From positions 1 to 64,000 of the forward strand of contig NZ_JAAKEL010000014.1 in assembly GCF_011039205.1 (NCBI RefSeq): a stretch of DNA of 64,000 bases. The letters run 5' to 3'. The stretch is from Dysgonomonas sp. ZJ279 (lineage in GTDB: Bacteria; Bacteroidota; Bacteroidia; Bacteroidales; Dysgonomonadaceae). The notes under the pieces are model-generated. The model was not told the DNA's origin, made no database searches, and was given only the letters and a program-made list of their open reading frames with translations. A program made the translations under genes and the position numbers. Shown one piece after another: positions 1 through 7,545 of the stretch (position 1 is the first letter of the stretch; each line of letters begins with the position of its first letter).

Positions 1-54
1 ACCGGTTAATGATAGCAATTGCTTTGGAGCTTTTCGAATCTTGTCGTATTTCAT
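1..54 (-). CDS. Partial ORF at left edge, possible transposase N-terminus
   Basis: Reading leftward from an ATG at 54, an open frame starts MKYDKIRKAPKQLLSLTG and runs off the window, so only 18 residues are visible. A TACTTTTG element (minus strand, 72-79) lies just upstream, as expected for a real gene. The N-terminal pattern (Met-Lys-Tyr-Asp start, then Leu-Thr-Gly) resembles my recollection of Bacteroidetes transposases with an N-terminal helix-turn-helix. That is family recollection from very few residues, so the identity is a guess; that a gene starts here is somewhat better supported. Confidence 0.35.
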   Translation of the reverse strand, partial: MKYDKIRKAPKQLLSLTG

Positions 55-55
55 G

Positions 56-79
56 TGTGATTACTAAATCACAAAAGTA
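56..79 (-). promoter_or_regulatory. TACTTTTG promoter element with an adjoining inverted repeat
   Basis: The minus strand carries TACTTTTG at 72-79, matching the Bacteroidetes -7 consensus TAnnTTTG, 18 bp upstream of the ATG of the left-edge frame. An inverted repeat TGTGATT / AATCACA with a 4-bp spacer (56-73) covers the predicted transcription start and leader. It could be an operator or a leader hairpin. The function is inferred. Confidence 0.4.
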
Positions 80-144
80 TGTAAAAAAACGCTTTAATAA
101 ACTATTAAATATAAACTCTATTAAATAAATCTCGTCAATCTTAT

Positions 145-1200
145 TTATGCCAAAGTTATGCTATCATCCAAATAAACATCTTGAATAGTATGAATAAGTT
201 CTATACCGTCTTTCATTGGCTTTTGAAATGCTTTACGTCCACAGATCAACCCCATACCTCCCGCGCGTTTATTTACAACAGCAGTAAATACAGCATCCTT
301 AAGATCCGAAGAACCATGAGATTCTCCACCAGAGTTTATCAATCCTGCACGTCCCATGTAGCCATTCGCTACCTGATAACGACAAAGATCGATTGGATGA
401 TTGGTCGATAATTCCGTATACATACGAGGATCAGACTTACCAAAGTTAATTGCAGTAAATCCACCATTATTTGTAGGTAATTTTTGTTTCACTATATCTG
501 CTTTTATAGTTACTCCCAGATGGTTTGCTTGTCCGGTAAGATCTGCAGCAGAATCATAATCCACACCATCTTTCTTAAATCCACTATTTCTTAAATAGCA
601 CCAAAGAATAGTTGCCATACCTAGCTCGTGAGCATATTCGAAAGCTTTAGCTACATCTACAATTTGGCGCCTGCTTTCAGGCGAACCAAAATAAATCGTA
701 GCACCAACAGCGGCAGCTCCCATATTCCATGCATCCTTAATTGTACCAAACATTATCTGATCATACGAGTTAGGGTAGGATAGAAGCTCATTGTGATTGA
801 TCTTAACCACAAAAGGAATTTTATGAGCATATTTACGAGCTACTGAACCTAATACCCCATAAGTCGACGCAACTGCATTACAATCAGCCTCAATAGCAAG
901 TTTTACAATGTTTTCAGGATCAAAATATATAGGATTAGGAGCGAACGAAGCACCTGCTGAGTGTTCTATTCCTTGATCGATAGGTAAAATTGATAAGTAT
1001 CCGGTACCGGCCAAACGCCCATGTCCGAATAAACGCTGCAAACTGTTAAGTGTCGGTATGTTTCGATCCGAATTAATCCAAATGTCATCGATTACATTCG
1101 ATTGAGGAGCATGAATTAACGACTTATCTATAGTCTTACAAACATGGTTTAATAACGATTCACTTTGATCTCCCAGTAGTGTAGAAATTTTTGAAGCCAT
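145..1200 (-). CDS. fbaB: Class I fructose-bisphosphate aldolase (DhnA/FbaB type)
   Basis: At 351 aa this matches the DhnA/FbaB family of class I aldolases, which cleave fructose-1,6-bisphosphate to glyceraldehyde-3-phosphate and dihydroxyacetone phosphate through a Schiff-base lysine, without metal. Family features include the DQGIEHSAG stretch near residue 75, the KINHNELL segment in the middle of the barrel, and [14 protein letters not shown] around residue 230, which carries a candidate Schiff-base Lys. The C-terminal GGESHG and [14 protein letters not shown] segments fit the phosphate-binding end of the barrel. It is cytoplasmic, acts in glycolysis/gluconeogenesis, and appears monocistronic. 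The next gene starts divergently 221 bp away and has a PEP-carboxykinase-like fold, but a shared role is not shown. Confidence 0.9.
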   Translation of the reverse strand: MASKISTLLGDQSESLLNHVCKTIDKSLIHAPQSNVIDDIWINSDRNIPTLNSLQRLFGHGRLAGTGYLSILPIDQGIEHSAGASFAPNPIYFDPENIVKLAIEADCNAVASTYGVLGSVARKYAHKIPFVVKINHNELLSYPNSYDQIMFGTIKDAWNMGAAAVGATIYFGSPESRRQIVDVAKAFEYAHELGMATILWCYLRNSGFKKDGVDYDSAADLTGQANHLGVTIKADIVKQKLPTNNGGFTAINFGKSDPRMYTELSTNHPIDLCRYQVANGYMGRAGLINSGGESHGSSDLKDAVFTAVVNKRAGGMGLICGRKAFQKPMKDGIELIHTIQDVYLDDSITLA

Positions 1201-1355
1201 AACTATTTAGTTTTAGATTTGTGATATAAAGAGTAAACAAGTAGTCAGTCGAATTAGTTTTGAAATAAGGATTATATGGCATATTTTAAAACAAAAATTA
1301 ACGAACGGGCTTATTTAAAACGAATCAAAATAACTCCAAAAATAAAATATTTCGC

Positions 1356-1363
1356 TATCTTTG
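1356..1363 (+). promoter_or_regulatory. Bacteroidetes -7 element TATCTTTG
   Basis: TATCTTTG followed by C matches TAnnTTTG and lies 58 bp before the start of the PEPCK-like gene. No TTG is seen at the usual distance upstream, so the call rests on the -7 element alone. Confidence 0.45.
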
Positions 1364-1421
1364 CTAAGATTTGGGGAATAAGATTTCTTCTTAATATTAA
1401 TTTAACCAGATATATTACATT

Positions 1422-3155
1422 ATGTTACATGAATTTACACTTTCACGTGGAAGAGCAATGATCAATTTTACATTGAAATATTGTGACACAAAACAGAAAC
1501 TCTTAAATAGTTATGGATTTAGACGCGTTATAGAATCTTTCGTAAAACAAGTATTAAAGAAAGAGGAACAAGTAATCTATGATTATTATATTAAAAACTT
1601 CAAATCGGAAGATGATTTAATTGACTCTATTATAGAAGTATTCAAACTATTAACAGTTTTCAGCATAGATGAAGTTGTAGCAGTAGATAATAAATATTCT
1701 AAATTCTTTGAAGATAAAGATTTATTTATCGAATTTACAGAACTATTATTTACATATTGGAAAAGACTTGAACGCTATACTGTTGTTCGAAACAATCGCT
1801 TAGGTGATGGCTTACAAAGTGTTCGTTTTATCCAAGCTAACGATATGTTTAACGATCTGCTGCTTGCCACATTCCGTAGAATACAAGAAACGATAAATGG
1901 TCATGAAACCAGAGTTTATCGCCAGATGACAGCCGGTGCAAATGCAGGACTTACTCTTAACGAAGTAAACTGGAATTGCCCGATAGAATATAAAGGTTTG
2001 ACATCAATACCTTTTATTAGTACCGTAGTATTCCAACCACCGTTCATCTCTTATACTAAGAAAAATACACGAGATGGTATCTTCCAAGAACATCAACAAA
2101 ATCCATTAGAGAATATTGTACTTAACGAAGATGACTGGTTTGTATTTCCTGCAAAAGTAGGAAGCATGCTTACTTTCGTTTATTTCCACAAGGACTTTAT
2201 GGTTCATGGAATCGGTTTAGCTAACCTTTTCGAACTAGCTAAAGAAAGTGAATATATTGGCAAAAAACCAGATATCATTTACGTATTTGGCTATCCTGAT
2301 GGAGAAGAAGAAAAACGTACATTCTACTATAAAGATAAAAAGAATGACATCCTTATCGGATATGCTAATTATTGCGACGATATCGACTATTTCGGTTATA
2401 TGAAGAAAATGCTTTTAACACTTCACAATGTGAAACAAATAGAGCAAAACCGTCTTCCTATTCATGGTGCTATGGTTAATATCGTTCTTAAGAATGGTAA
2501 AGAATCTAACATCATTATTATGGGTGATAGCGGTGCCGGAAAATCAGAAAGTCTTGAAGCATTCCGTACATTAAACGAAAATTATATCCGCCATATGCGA
2601 ATCATTTTCGATGATATGGGATATCTTAAGAAAGAAGAAGATGGTTCAATAAAAGGATATGGAACTGAAATCGGTGCATTTGTACGTGTTGACGACCTTG
2701 ACCCTGCATATGCTTTTGAGCAATTGGATAGAGGTGTATATACCAATATGGATCAAATAAATGCACGTGTGACTATTCCGATTTCTACTTACGAGATCAT
2801 CTCAAGAGGCTATCCTATCGACTACTTCTTATATGCTAACAATTACAACGAAGCTGAGAAGAAAATCCTTATATACGATAGTCTAGAAAAATCTATTCCG
2901 ATTTTTGAAGATGGGGCACGTAAAGCTAAAGGAACAACAACAGAAAAAGGTCTTGTAAAATCATATTTTGCAAATCCGTTTGGTCCGGTTCAAGAGCAAG
3001 CTGAAACAGAAGTTCTTGTACGCTCTTACTTCAAGGACATGAAAGATGCAGGTGTTAAAATAGGAGAGATACATACTTCACTTGCTATTGATGGCAAAGC
3101 TAAAGATGGTCCTAGATTAGCAGCTGAAGAACTATTCTCGTTGATTAATGAGTAA
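1422..3155 (+). CDS. PEP carboxykinase/HPr kinase-like P-loop protein
   Basis: This 577-aa soluble protein has a P-loop GDSGAGKSES near residue 370, very like the HPr kinase loop and related to the kinase loop of ATP-dependent PEP carboxykinase. A downstream FDDMG metal-site-like motif, KGYGTEIGAFVRVDDLD, a DRGVYTN segment and an ANPFGPVQ segment also recall PEPCK. The N-terminal 330 residues are unlike canonical PckA. The protein is probably a divergent member of the PEPCK/HprK superfamily; the substrate (PEP/oxaloacetate or a protein) cannot be told. The start is uncertain: ATG 1422 gives MLHEFTLSRGRAM, while ATG 1458 has a GGAAG 7 bases upstream. A strong terminator follows. Confidence 0.7.
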   Translation: MLHEFTLSRGRAMINFTLKYCDTKQKLLNSYGFRRVIESFVKQVLKKEEQVIYDYYIKNFKSEDDLIDSIIEVFKLLTVFSIDEVVAVDNKYSKFFEDKDLFIEFTELLFTYWKRLERYTVVRNNRLGDGLQSVRFIQANDMFNDLLLATFRRIQETINGHETRVYRQMTAGANAGLTLNEVNWNCPIEYKGLTSIPFISTVVFQPPFISYTKKNTRDGIFQEHQQNPLENIVLNEDDWFVFPAKVGSMLTFVYFHKDFMVHGIGLANLFELAKESEYIGKKPDIIYVFGYPDGEEEKRTFYYKDKKNDILIGYANYCDDIDYFGYMKKMLLTLHNVKQIEQNRLPIHGAMVNIVLKNGKESNIIIMGDSGAGKSESLEAFRTLNENYIRHMRIIFDDMGYLKKEEDGSIKGYGTEIGAFVRVDDLDPAYAFEQLDRGVYTNMDQINARVTIPISTYEIISRGYPIDYFLYANNYNEAEKKILIYDSLEKSIPIFEDGARKAKGTTTEKGLVKSYFANPFGPVQEQAETEVLVRSYFKDMKDAGVKIGEIHTSLAIDGKAKDGPRLAAEELFSLINE

Positions 3156-3174
3156 TTAGACAATTATATAAAAA

Positions 3175-3210
3175 AATAAGGGTTACCTATATAGGTAACC
3201 CTTATTTTTT
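3175..3210 (+). terminator. Rho-independent terminator after the PEPCK-like gene
   Basis: A perfect inverted repeat with arms AATAAGGGTTACC and GGTAACCCTTATT is followed by a run of T on the plus strand. An A-run before it would let it work on the minus strand too. Confidence 0.85.
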
Positions 3211-3260
3211 TATCAACTGCACCGTACCTAAACAATGTAACAACAGGATGAAAACCACAT

Positions 3261-3298
3261 ATAAAAAAGCAGGGATACCAATATGATACCCCTGCTTC
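3261..3298 (-). terminator. Terminator of the flotillin operon
   Basis: On the minus strand a GC-rich stem (arms AAGCAGGG and CCCTGCTT, plus strand 3267-3297) is followed by TTTTTTA. It sits 18 bp beyond the flotillin stop codon. Confidence 0.75.
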
Positions 3299-3315
3299 TA
3301 TATTAAAATAAACTA

Positions 3316-4857
3316 TTATTTATCCTTCTTTTTATCTTCTTTCACCTCTTCTGCAGGAGCTAAAGGAATAGTTATGCCATTCTTTTCTGAGTTACCTTTC
3401 AGATACGAAGGGAGATTCAATCCAGCCATGTTGAACAAATCATTCAATGGAGGAACAGACTTCATAAGACCCGACATAAAGTTGGCTGTACTAGTATTTC
3501 CATTATCAGCACCATTTCCCGAATCCCATACAGTAATCTTATCAATCTTAATATTCTTAATAGCTTCCACCTGTGTTTTAACCAACTCAGGAAGTTTCTC
3601 TATTAACAGTAATTGATAAGCAGCAACAGGATCACCACCTGCGGCACCTACCACATCTTTATAACCTTGAGCTTGTTTAGTCAATATTTCGAATAGACCA
3701 CGAGCTTCTGCATCCATCTTAGCATAAATAGCATCTGCTTCTCCGCGTGCTTTCTCACGAATTTGCTCTGCTTGAGCTTGTGCCTCGATAATAGCTTTTT
3801 GTTTCTCTATCTCTGCAGGAACTACCACATTCGCAATCTGAGTCGAACGCTCTCTTTCCGAACGGGCAAGCTCTGCCTTTTGCTCGGCAACATAAGCCTC
3901 TTCAAGAGCTTTCGCTTGTTGTACTTTTTCTGCTGAAACCGCAACACGTGCTGCTTCTGCTTCTTTTTCACGTCTTAAAGCATCTGAACCTGCAATTTCG
4001 ATCTTAGATTCATTTTCACCTTTCACCGCAATAGCATTTGCTTCTGCTGTCTTAACACGAGTATCTCTGGTTGCTTCTGCTTTACCAATAGACTCATCTC
4101 TGGCAGCAGCAGCAATACTCACTTCTCTATCTTTTTGTGTAATGGCAATCTTAACATCGCGATCTCTATGAGTTTCAGCAATTTGAACATCACGTTCACG
4201 ATCGGCCATTGCCTTACCAGTTTCTCCTATTTTTTCTTGCTCAGCTACACTAATTTTCGCTTCATTAATGGCTTTTGCAGCAGCTTCTTTTCCCAGAGCA
4301 TCAATATAACCCGATTCGTCATTAATATCGGTAACGTTTACGTTTATCAGCTTCAAACCAATTTTACGTAATTCTGTATCAACATTTTTAGATATATTGT
4401 CTAGAAATTTATCACGATCCGAATTGATCTCTTCAATCATCATCGTTGCAATAACAAGACGTAATTGTCCAAATAATATATCTTTCGCCAATTCTTGAAT
4501 TTGAGCCGTAGCCAATCCTAATAATCTTTCGGCAGCATTATTCATATTTTCCTTTTCTGTCGAAATGGCAATAGTAAATCGACAAGGTACATCGACACGT
4601 ATATTCTGTTTACTCAGCGCACTCGTCAGATTTGCTTCTATAGAAATAGGCTTCAAATCTAAATAGGCAAAATCTTGAATAACAGGCATAATAAATGCAC
4701 CTCCTCCATGTATACACTTTGCAGAGGCTCCACCTGTTTTCCCGTAAACAACTAGTATTTTGTCCGATGGACAGCGTTTATACCTTGACACCATAGCCGA
4801 GATTAGCACAAAAAGGACTACCGCAGCTACAGCGATTAAAATAATTTCATTTGGCAT
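3316..4857 (-). CDS. Flotillin-like SPFH-domain protein
   Basis: This 513-aa protein has one N-terminal hydrophobic segment (about residues 4-24) that anchors it in the inner membrane, an SPFH/band-7 domain (about 28-190), and a long Ala/Glu/Lys/Arg-rich coiled coil (about 190-400). The tail is variable and charged and ends in KKDKK-type residues. Flotillins scaffold membrane microdomains and protein assembly. The coiled coil contains five consecutive 11-residue repeats from residue 220 to 274 (for example RDRDVKIAITQ). The NfeD-like gene lies immediately upstream on the same strand with a 42-bp gap. This is the conserved pairing known from Bacillus yuaF-floT, and supports a FloT/YqiK-type identity. 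Client proteins are unknown. Confidence 0.88.
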   Translation of the reverse strand: MPNEIILIAVAAVVLFVLISAMVSRYKRCPSDKILVVYGKTGGASAKCIHGGGAFIMPVIQDFAYLDLKPISIEANLTSALSKQNIRVDVPCRFTIAISTEKENMNNAAERLLGLATAQIQELAKDILFGQLRLVIATMMIEEINSDRDKFLDNISKNVDTELRKIGLKLINVNVTDINDESGYIDALGKEAAAKAINEAKISVAEQEKIGETGKAMADRERDVQIAETHRDRDVKIAITQKDREVSIAAAARDESIGKAEATRDTRVKTAEANAIAVKGENESKIEIAGSDALRREKEAEAARVAVSAEKVQQAKALEEAYVAEQKAELARSERERSTQIANVVVPAEIEKQKAIIEAQAQAEQIREKARGEADAIYAKMDAEARGLFEILTKQAQGYKDVVGAAGGDPVAAYQLLLIEKLPELVKTQVEAIKNIKIDKITVWDSGNGADNGNTSTANFMSGLMKSVPPLNDLFNMAGLNLPSYLKGNSEKNGITIPLAPAEEVKEDKKKDK

Positions 4858-4899
4858 GTTTGTTTAAGTTTTAAATTGTTTATGATTGTTTTTGTTGAT

Positions 4900-5472
4900 T
4901 TAAATCATTGGGCTAACAATAAGTATATTGTTATTTACACCTGTTATCTTCACAAGAGTACCGGGTCTTAGGGCTTCTTCATTCGAAGTCACTGCCTCCA
5001 ACTCGTGCATTGCCCCTTTCACACTGATAGATACCTTACCTTTACCTGATTTGCCAGCAGGAATTGTAGTATATACTTCTGCTGTTTTATCTATTGTATC
5101 ATCAATATTAAATGAATTATCTTCTGCCAATCTCATCAGGCTTTTCATTACAAGAAAAAATATTGCAATAAATATCATCCCTACAACAAGAGCAATAGCA
5201 CCCAGCAACACATTACTACCGATTACACCATACAGAGAAACTCCGGTCCAACCAAACCCGAGAAAGAAGTTGATTAAATTACGAAGCGAAAAAAGCTGGA
5301 AAGGATGGTCTACACTATCCAAATTGCCTTCAAACTCAGCATCTACCCCCGAGTCCGAGTCCGCACCTATAAAGGTCATAATTGTCTGAATAACAAATAT
5401 GATGCTTGCCCCTATAGCAACATACCAGTAAAAGCGCTCTGTAGGCTCCATGACGTCGAAAAATTCTTTCAT
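4900..5472 (-). CDS. NfeD-like membrane protein partnering flotillin
   Basis: This 190-aa protein has a first membrane helix at about residues 15-36, one or two more between about 70 and 118, and a C-terminal soluble domain (about 130-190). The soluble domain fits the OB-fold of NfeD/YuaF proteins, with the GKGKVSISVKGAMHELEA and GTLVKITGVNNNILIVSP strands. NfeD proteins are encoded next to SPFH proteins and modulate their assembly. It is the first gene of the two-gene operon, with a TAGTTTTG -7 element 34 bp upstream. It belongs to the short NfeD class without the N-terminal serine protease domain. Confidence 0.8.
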   Translation of the reverse strand: MKEFFDVMEPTERFYWYVAIGASIIFVIQTIMTFIGADSDSGVDAEFEGNLDSVDHPFQLFSLRNLINFFLGFGWTGVSLYGVIGSNVLLGAIALVVGMIFIAIFFLVMKSLMRLAEDNSFNIDDTIDKTAEVYTTIPAGKSGKGKVSISVKGAMHELEAVTSNEEALRPGTLVKITGVNNNILIVSPMI

Positions 5473-5783
5473 ATAAGTATTTTATTTTAGGTAAATAGCT
5501 TTATACAAAACTAAGAATTTTTTTCGAACCTGTACCTTAGTCCATAACTTTTTATTACCTTTATCTTATTACAACATAATATAAGGATATACTTATAAAA
5601 AATAAAAAGATCTCAACAGCAATAAAAAGACGTAATTATTTTTTTAAAAATTGAACTTAATGGGCGATATATATGTTAAATTCATAAATAAACTTTAACT
5701 AATATCAAATTGAAAAAATAAAAACATACTCACATTCACAAAATGTATTTAGATAATAAACTTCAAAAAAACTAAGACAAGAA
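5473..5783. other. 311-bp divergent intergenic region
   Basis: This is very AT-rich spacer between the minus-strand NfeD gene and the plus-strand secreted-protein gene. It holds the NfeD-side -7 element and a 10-bp direct repeat AATAAAAAGA at 5601-5610 and 5621-5630, exactly 20 bp apart. A weak plus-strand pair (TTG 5651, TAAATTCA 5677) could serve the secreted-protein gene. I see no small ORF or RNA gene. Confidence 0.4.
5506..5513 (-). promoter_or_regulatory. Putative promoter of the NfeD-flotillin operon
   Basis: TAGTTTTG on the minus strand fits TAnnTTTG and is 34 bp upstream of the NfeD start codon. No convincing -33 TTTG is visible. Confidence 0.4.
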
Positions 5784-7361
5784 ATGTATTCAAAAAAGAT
5801 ATTTCTAGTACTGGGTATTGTAGCAGCTACAATATTTCCGCTCGATCTTAGTGCACAAATCACTATTGGTGCAAAAGAAAGTCCTGCTCAGGGCGCTATA
5901 CTTCAACTGAAAGATGAAGGAGTGTATATTAACGGACAGACCGCAAGTAAAGGTCTGGGTATGCCACGCGTTGCACTTGTTAGCAATTCATCGCTAAAAC
6001 CTTGTTTAGAAACTGATGTGGAAGCTAACGATGCTAATAATAAAGCATCACACATAGGTTTATGTGTCTATAATGTAGGTGCAGAAAATACAGCATCTGC
6101 TGAAACTCAACTATGCAAAGGACTTCATGTTTGGAATGGACAAAAATGGACCCCACTGAAGCCTTATCCTGCTCCTAATTATAATATATTAGAATGTGGG
6201 CCAGGTCCTGATTTTACTATTAATTGTAGTACGATATCCATAAATGGCAGCTATAATTACAATCAAACTCTAAGCTCATCAAATACTGTAACTGTTAGTA
6301 TTACTTCGCCTAGTAGTGAAGTAGGCAAAAAAATTGTATTAAAAGGATATTCTGAAGGAAACAGCGAGATAACCTTTAGCACGGATGAAGGGATAACCTT
6401 AACTGGTGGAACACAAACAGTAACACTTAGAGGATCTGGCACCATTTCATCTTATAATTATAAAGACTTCGTCCTTGTATCCAATAGTAGTAATACAACA
6501 AATTCCAATTGCCCTTTTGAGGTGAGAGTTACATTGCCTACATTAAGAATTGTAGGGGTCGGAGCTGAAAACTATCAACCTGCAAGTAAATCTGTCAATT
6601 CGAGATCTTACTCGTTAATGAGCAGCGCTGCTGCATTTGGCAGTTCTTCAACTGCTGTAGTGCCCACATCAGGATTTAATTTTGTAAGCTACCAATACCG
6701 AAGTGATGCGGAGTGGAATGCCCTTTTTGCTTCAAAACCAGATATTGTAATTAGAAGCTTTGACAATGCTATGAGTAATAATGTATCTGCCACCTTAAAA
6801 ACATATCTTGAAGCAGGAGGTATATTTATCGACTTAAATGATAACAATAATAAAAGTAATGCCGGAGTAAGAGCATTATATGGCACATCAGCAACTTCTA
6901 GCACAGATTCAGGAGGGGCAGGACCGCGTACTATTGAAAATGTAAATGACGAAATAGTAAATGGTCCTTTTTCTAAACCTCTTATCGGTAGTACTCTGGC
7001 TGGAAAAACTTGGTTTGAAGACGCTAGTCTAACTCAAGGAATACAGAATGTACCTTTAGATCAGATCATTATATATTCTTATAGCCCAACCAATGGATTG
7101 GTTGTAGCTTTTAGAGATAAAAAATTAAATTATTTCTATATTGGTGATGGTGGCTTCTTATCAGGTTATCTTCGTGCTGAAACATGCTGTTATCCTTTCC
7201 AAGTGGATAGTAACAACATGCCTATCGCGGCGTATGATGTATATGATGTAAATCAAGTGCGAAACAGATACAACTCATATTTCTTTGCCAACATAATGGC
7301 ATGGGCTCTGAGACAAGCAACTACCAATGGTATTAATTATTCAAATGGAATTCCTAAATAA
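5784..7361 (+). CDS. Secreted protein with GATase/ThuA-like C-terminal region, function unknown
   Basis: At 525 aa it starts with a cleavable signal peptide (about residues 1-25, ending Leu-Ser-Ala-Gln). Residues 26-135 show the pattern common at the N-terminus of Bacteroidetes surface proteins: ITIGA, then GAILQLKD, GLGMPRVAL, GLCVYNVG and LHVWNGQKWTPL. Residues 140-245 look like beta-sandwich repeats rich in Ser/Thr. The rest (about 250-525) has alternating strands and helices, including PDIVIRSFD, LKTYLEAGGIFIDLND and NYFYIGDGGFLSG, which recall class I glutamine-amidotransferase-like/ThuA folds. I see no catalytic Cys-His pair and no lipobox. Probably surface or periplasmic; the role is not known. 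Confidence 0.65.
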   Translation: MYSKKIFLVLGIVAATIFPLDLSAQITIGAKESPAQGAILQLKDEGVYINGQTASKGLGMPRVALVSNSSLKPCLETDVEANDANNKASHIGLCVYNVGAENTASAETQLCKGLHVWNGQKWTPLKPYPAPNYNILECGPGPDFTINCSTISINGSYNYNQTLSSSNTVTVSITSPSSEVGKKIVLKGYSEGNSEITFSTDEGITLTGGTQTVTLRGSGTISSYNYKDFVLVSNSSNTTNSNCPFEVRVTLPTLRIVGVGAENYQPASKSVNSRSYSLMSSAAAFGSSSTAVVPTSGFNFVSYQYRSDAEWNALFASKPDIVIRSFDNAMSNNVSATLKTYLEAGGIFIDLNDNNNKSNAGVRALYGTSATSSTDSGGAGPRTIENVNDEIVNGPFSKPLIGSTLAGKTWFEDASLTQGIQNVPLDQIIIYSYSPTNGLVVAFRDKKLNYFYIGDGGFLSGYLRAETCCYPFQVDSNNMPIAAYDVYDVNQVRNRYNSYFFANIMAWALRQATTNGINYSNGIPK

Positions 7362-7386
7362 ATAGTGACAAACCTATATGCATAAG

Positions 7387-7424
7387 AAGGGATGGATATC
7401 GATATCAAGGTATCCATCCCTTTA
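7387..7424 (+). terminator. Stem-loop terminator after the secreted-protein gene
   Basis: Arms AAGGGATGGATA (7387-7398) and TATCCATCCCTT (7411-7422) form a 12-bp stem, 25 bp beyond the stop codon. The T-run is short and broken, so termination may be imperfect. Confidence 0.6.
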
Positions 7425-7506
7425 CTTTTGAATAGATAAATTGTTTATCATATAATATTTTTATGTCTTTAGCACAGCATAAGTTTCACACATCTGATAT
7501 ATTTTG

Positions 7507-7514
7507 TATTTTTG
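7507..7514 (+). promoter_or_regulatory. Putative pheT promoter, TATTTTTG
   Basis: TATTTTTG matches TAnnTTTG, 31 bp before the pheT ATG. A TTTC 20 bp upstream (7483-7486) is close to the -33 TTTG. Confidence 0.5.
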
Positions 7515-7545
7515 ACAAACTTTTTGACTAAAACAACATCATTAT

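Noticed and set aside
181-411. Open frame on the plus strand opposite the class I aldolase gene
   Set aside because: It is a shadow frame inside a well-supported conserved gene, with no recognisable domain and no promoter.
1422-3155. Annotation as ordinary ATP-dependent PEP carboxykinase (pckA)
   Set aside because: The P-loop and N-terminal half differ clearly from PckA; only superfamily membership is supported.
4928-5389. 153-codon plus-strand frame opposite the NfeD-like gene
   Set aside because: It lies wholly within the NfeD coding sequence on the other strand. Its composition looks antisense-derived, and the NfeD frame has clear membrane and OB-fold features.
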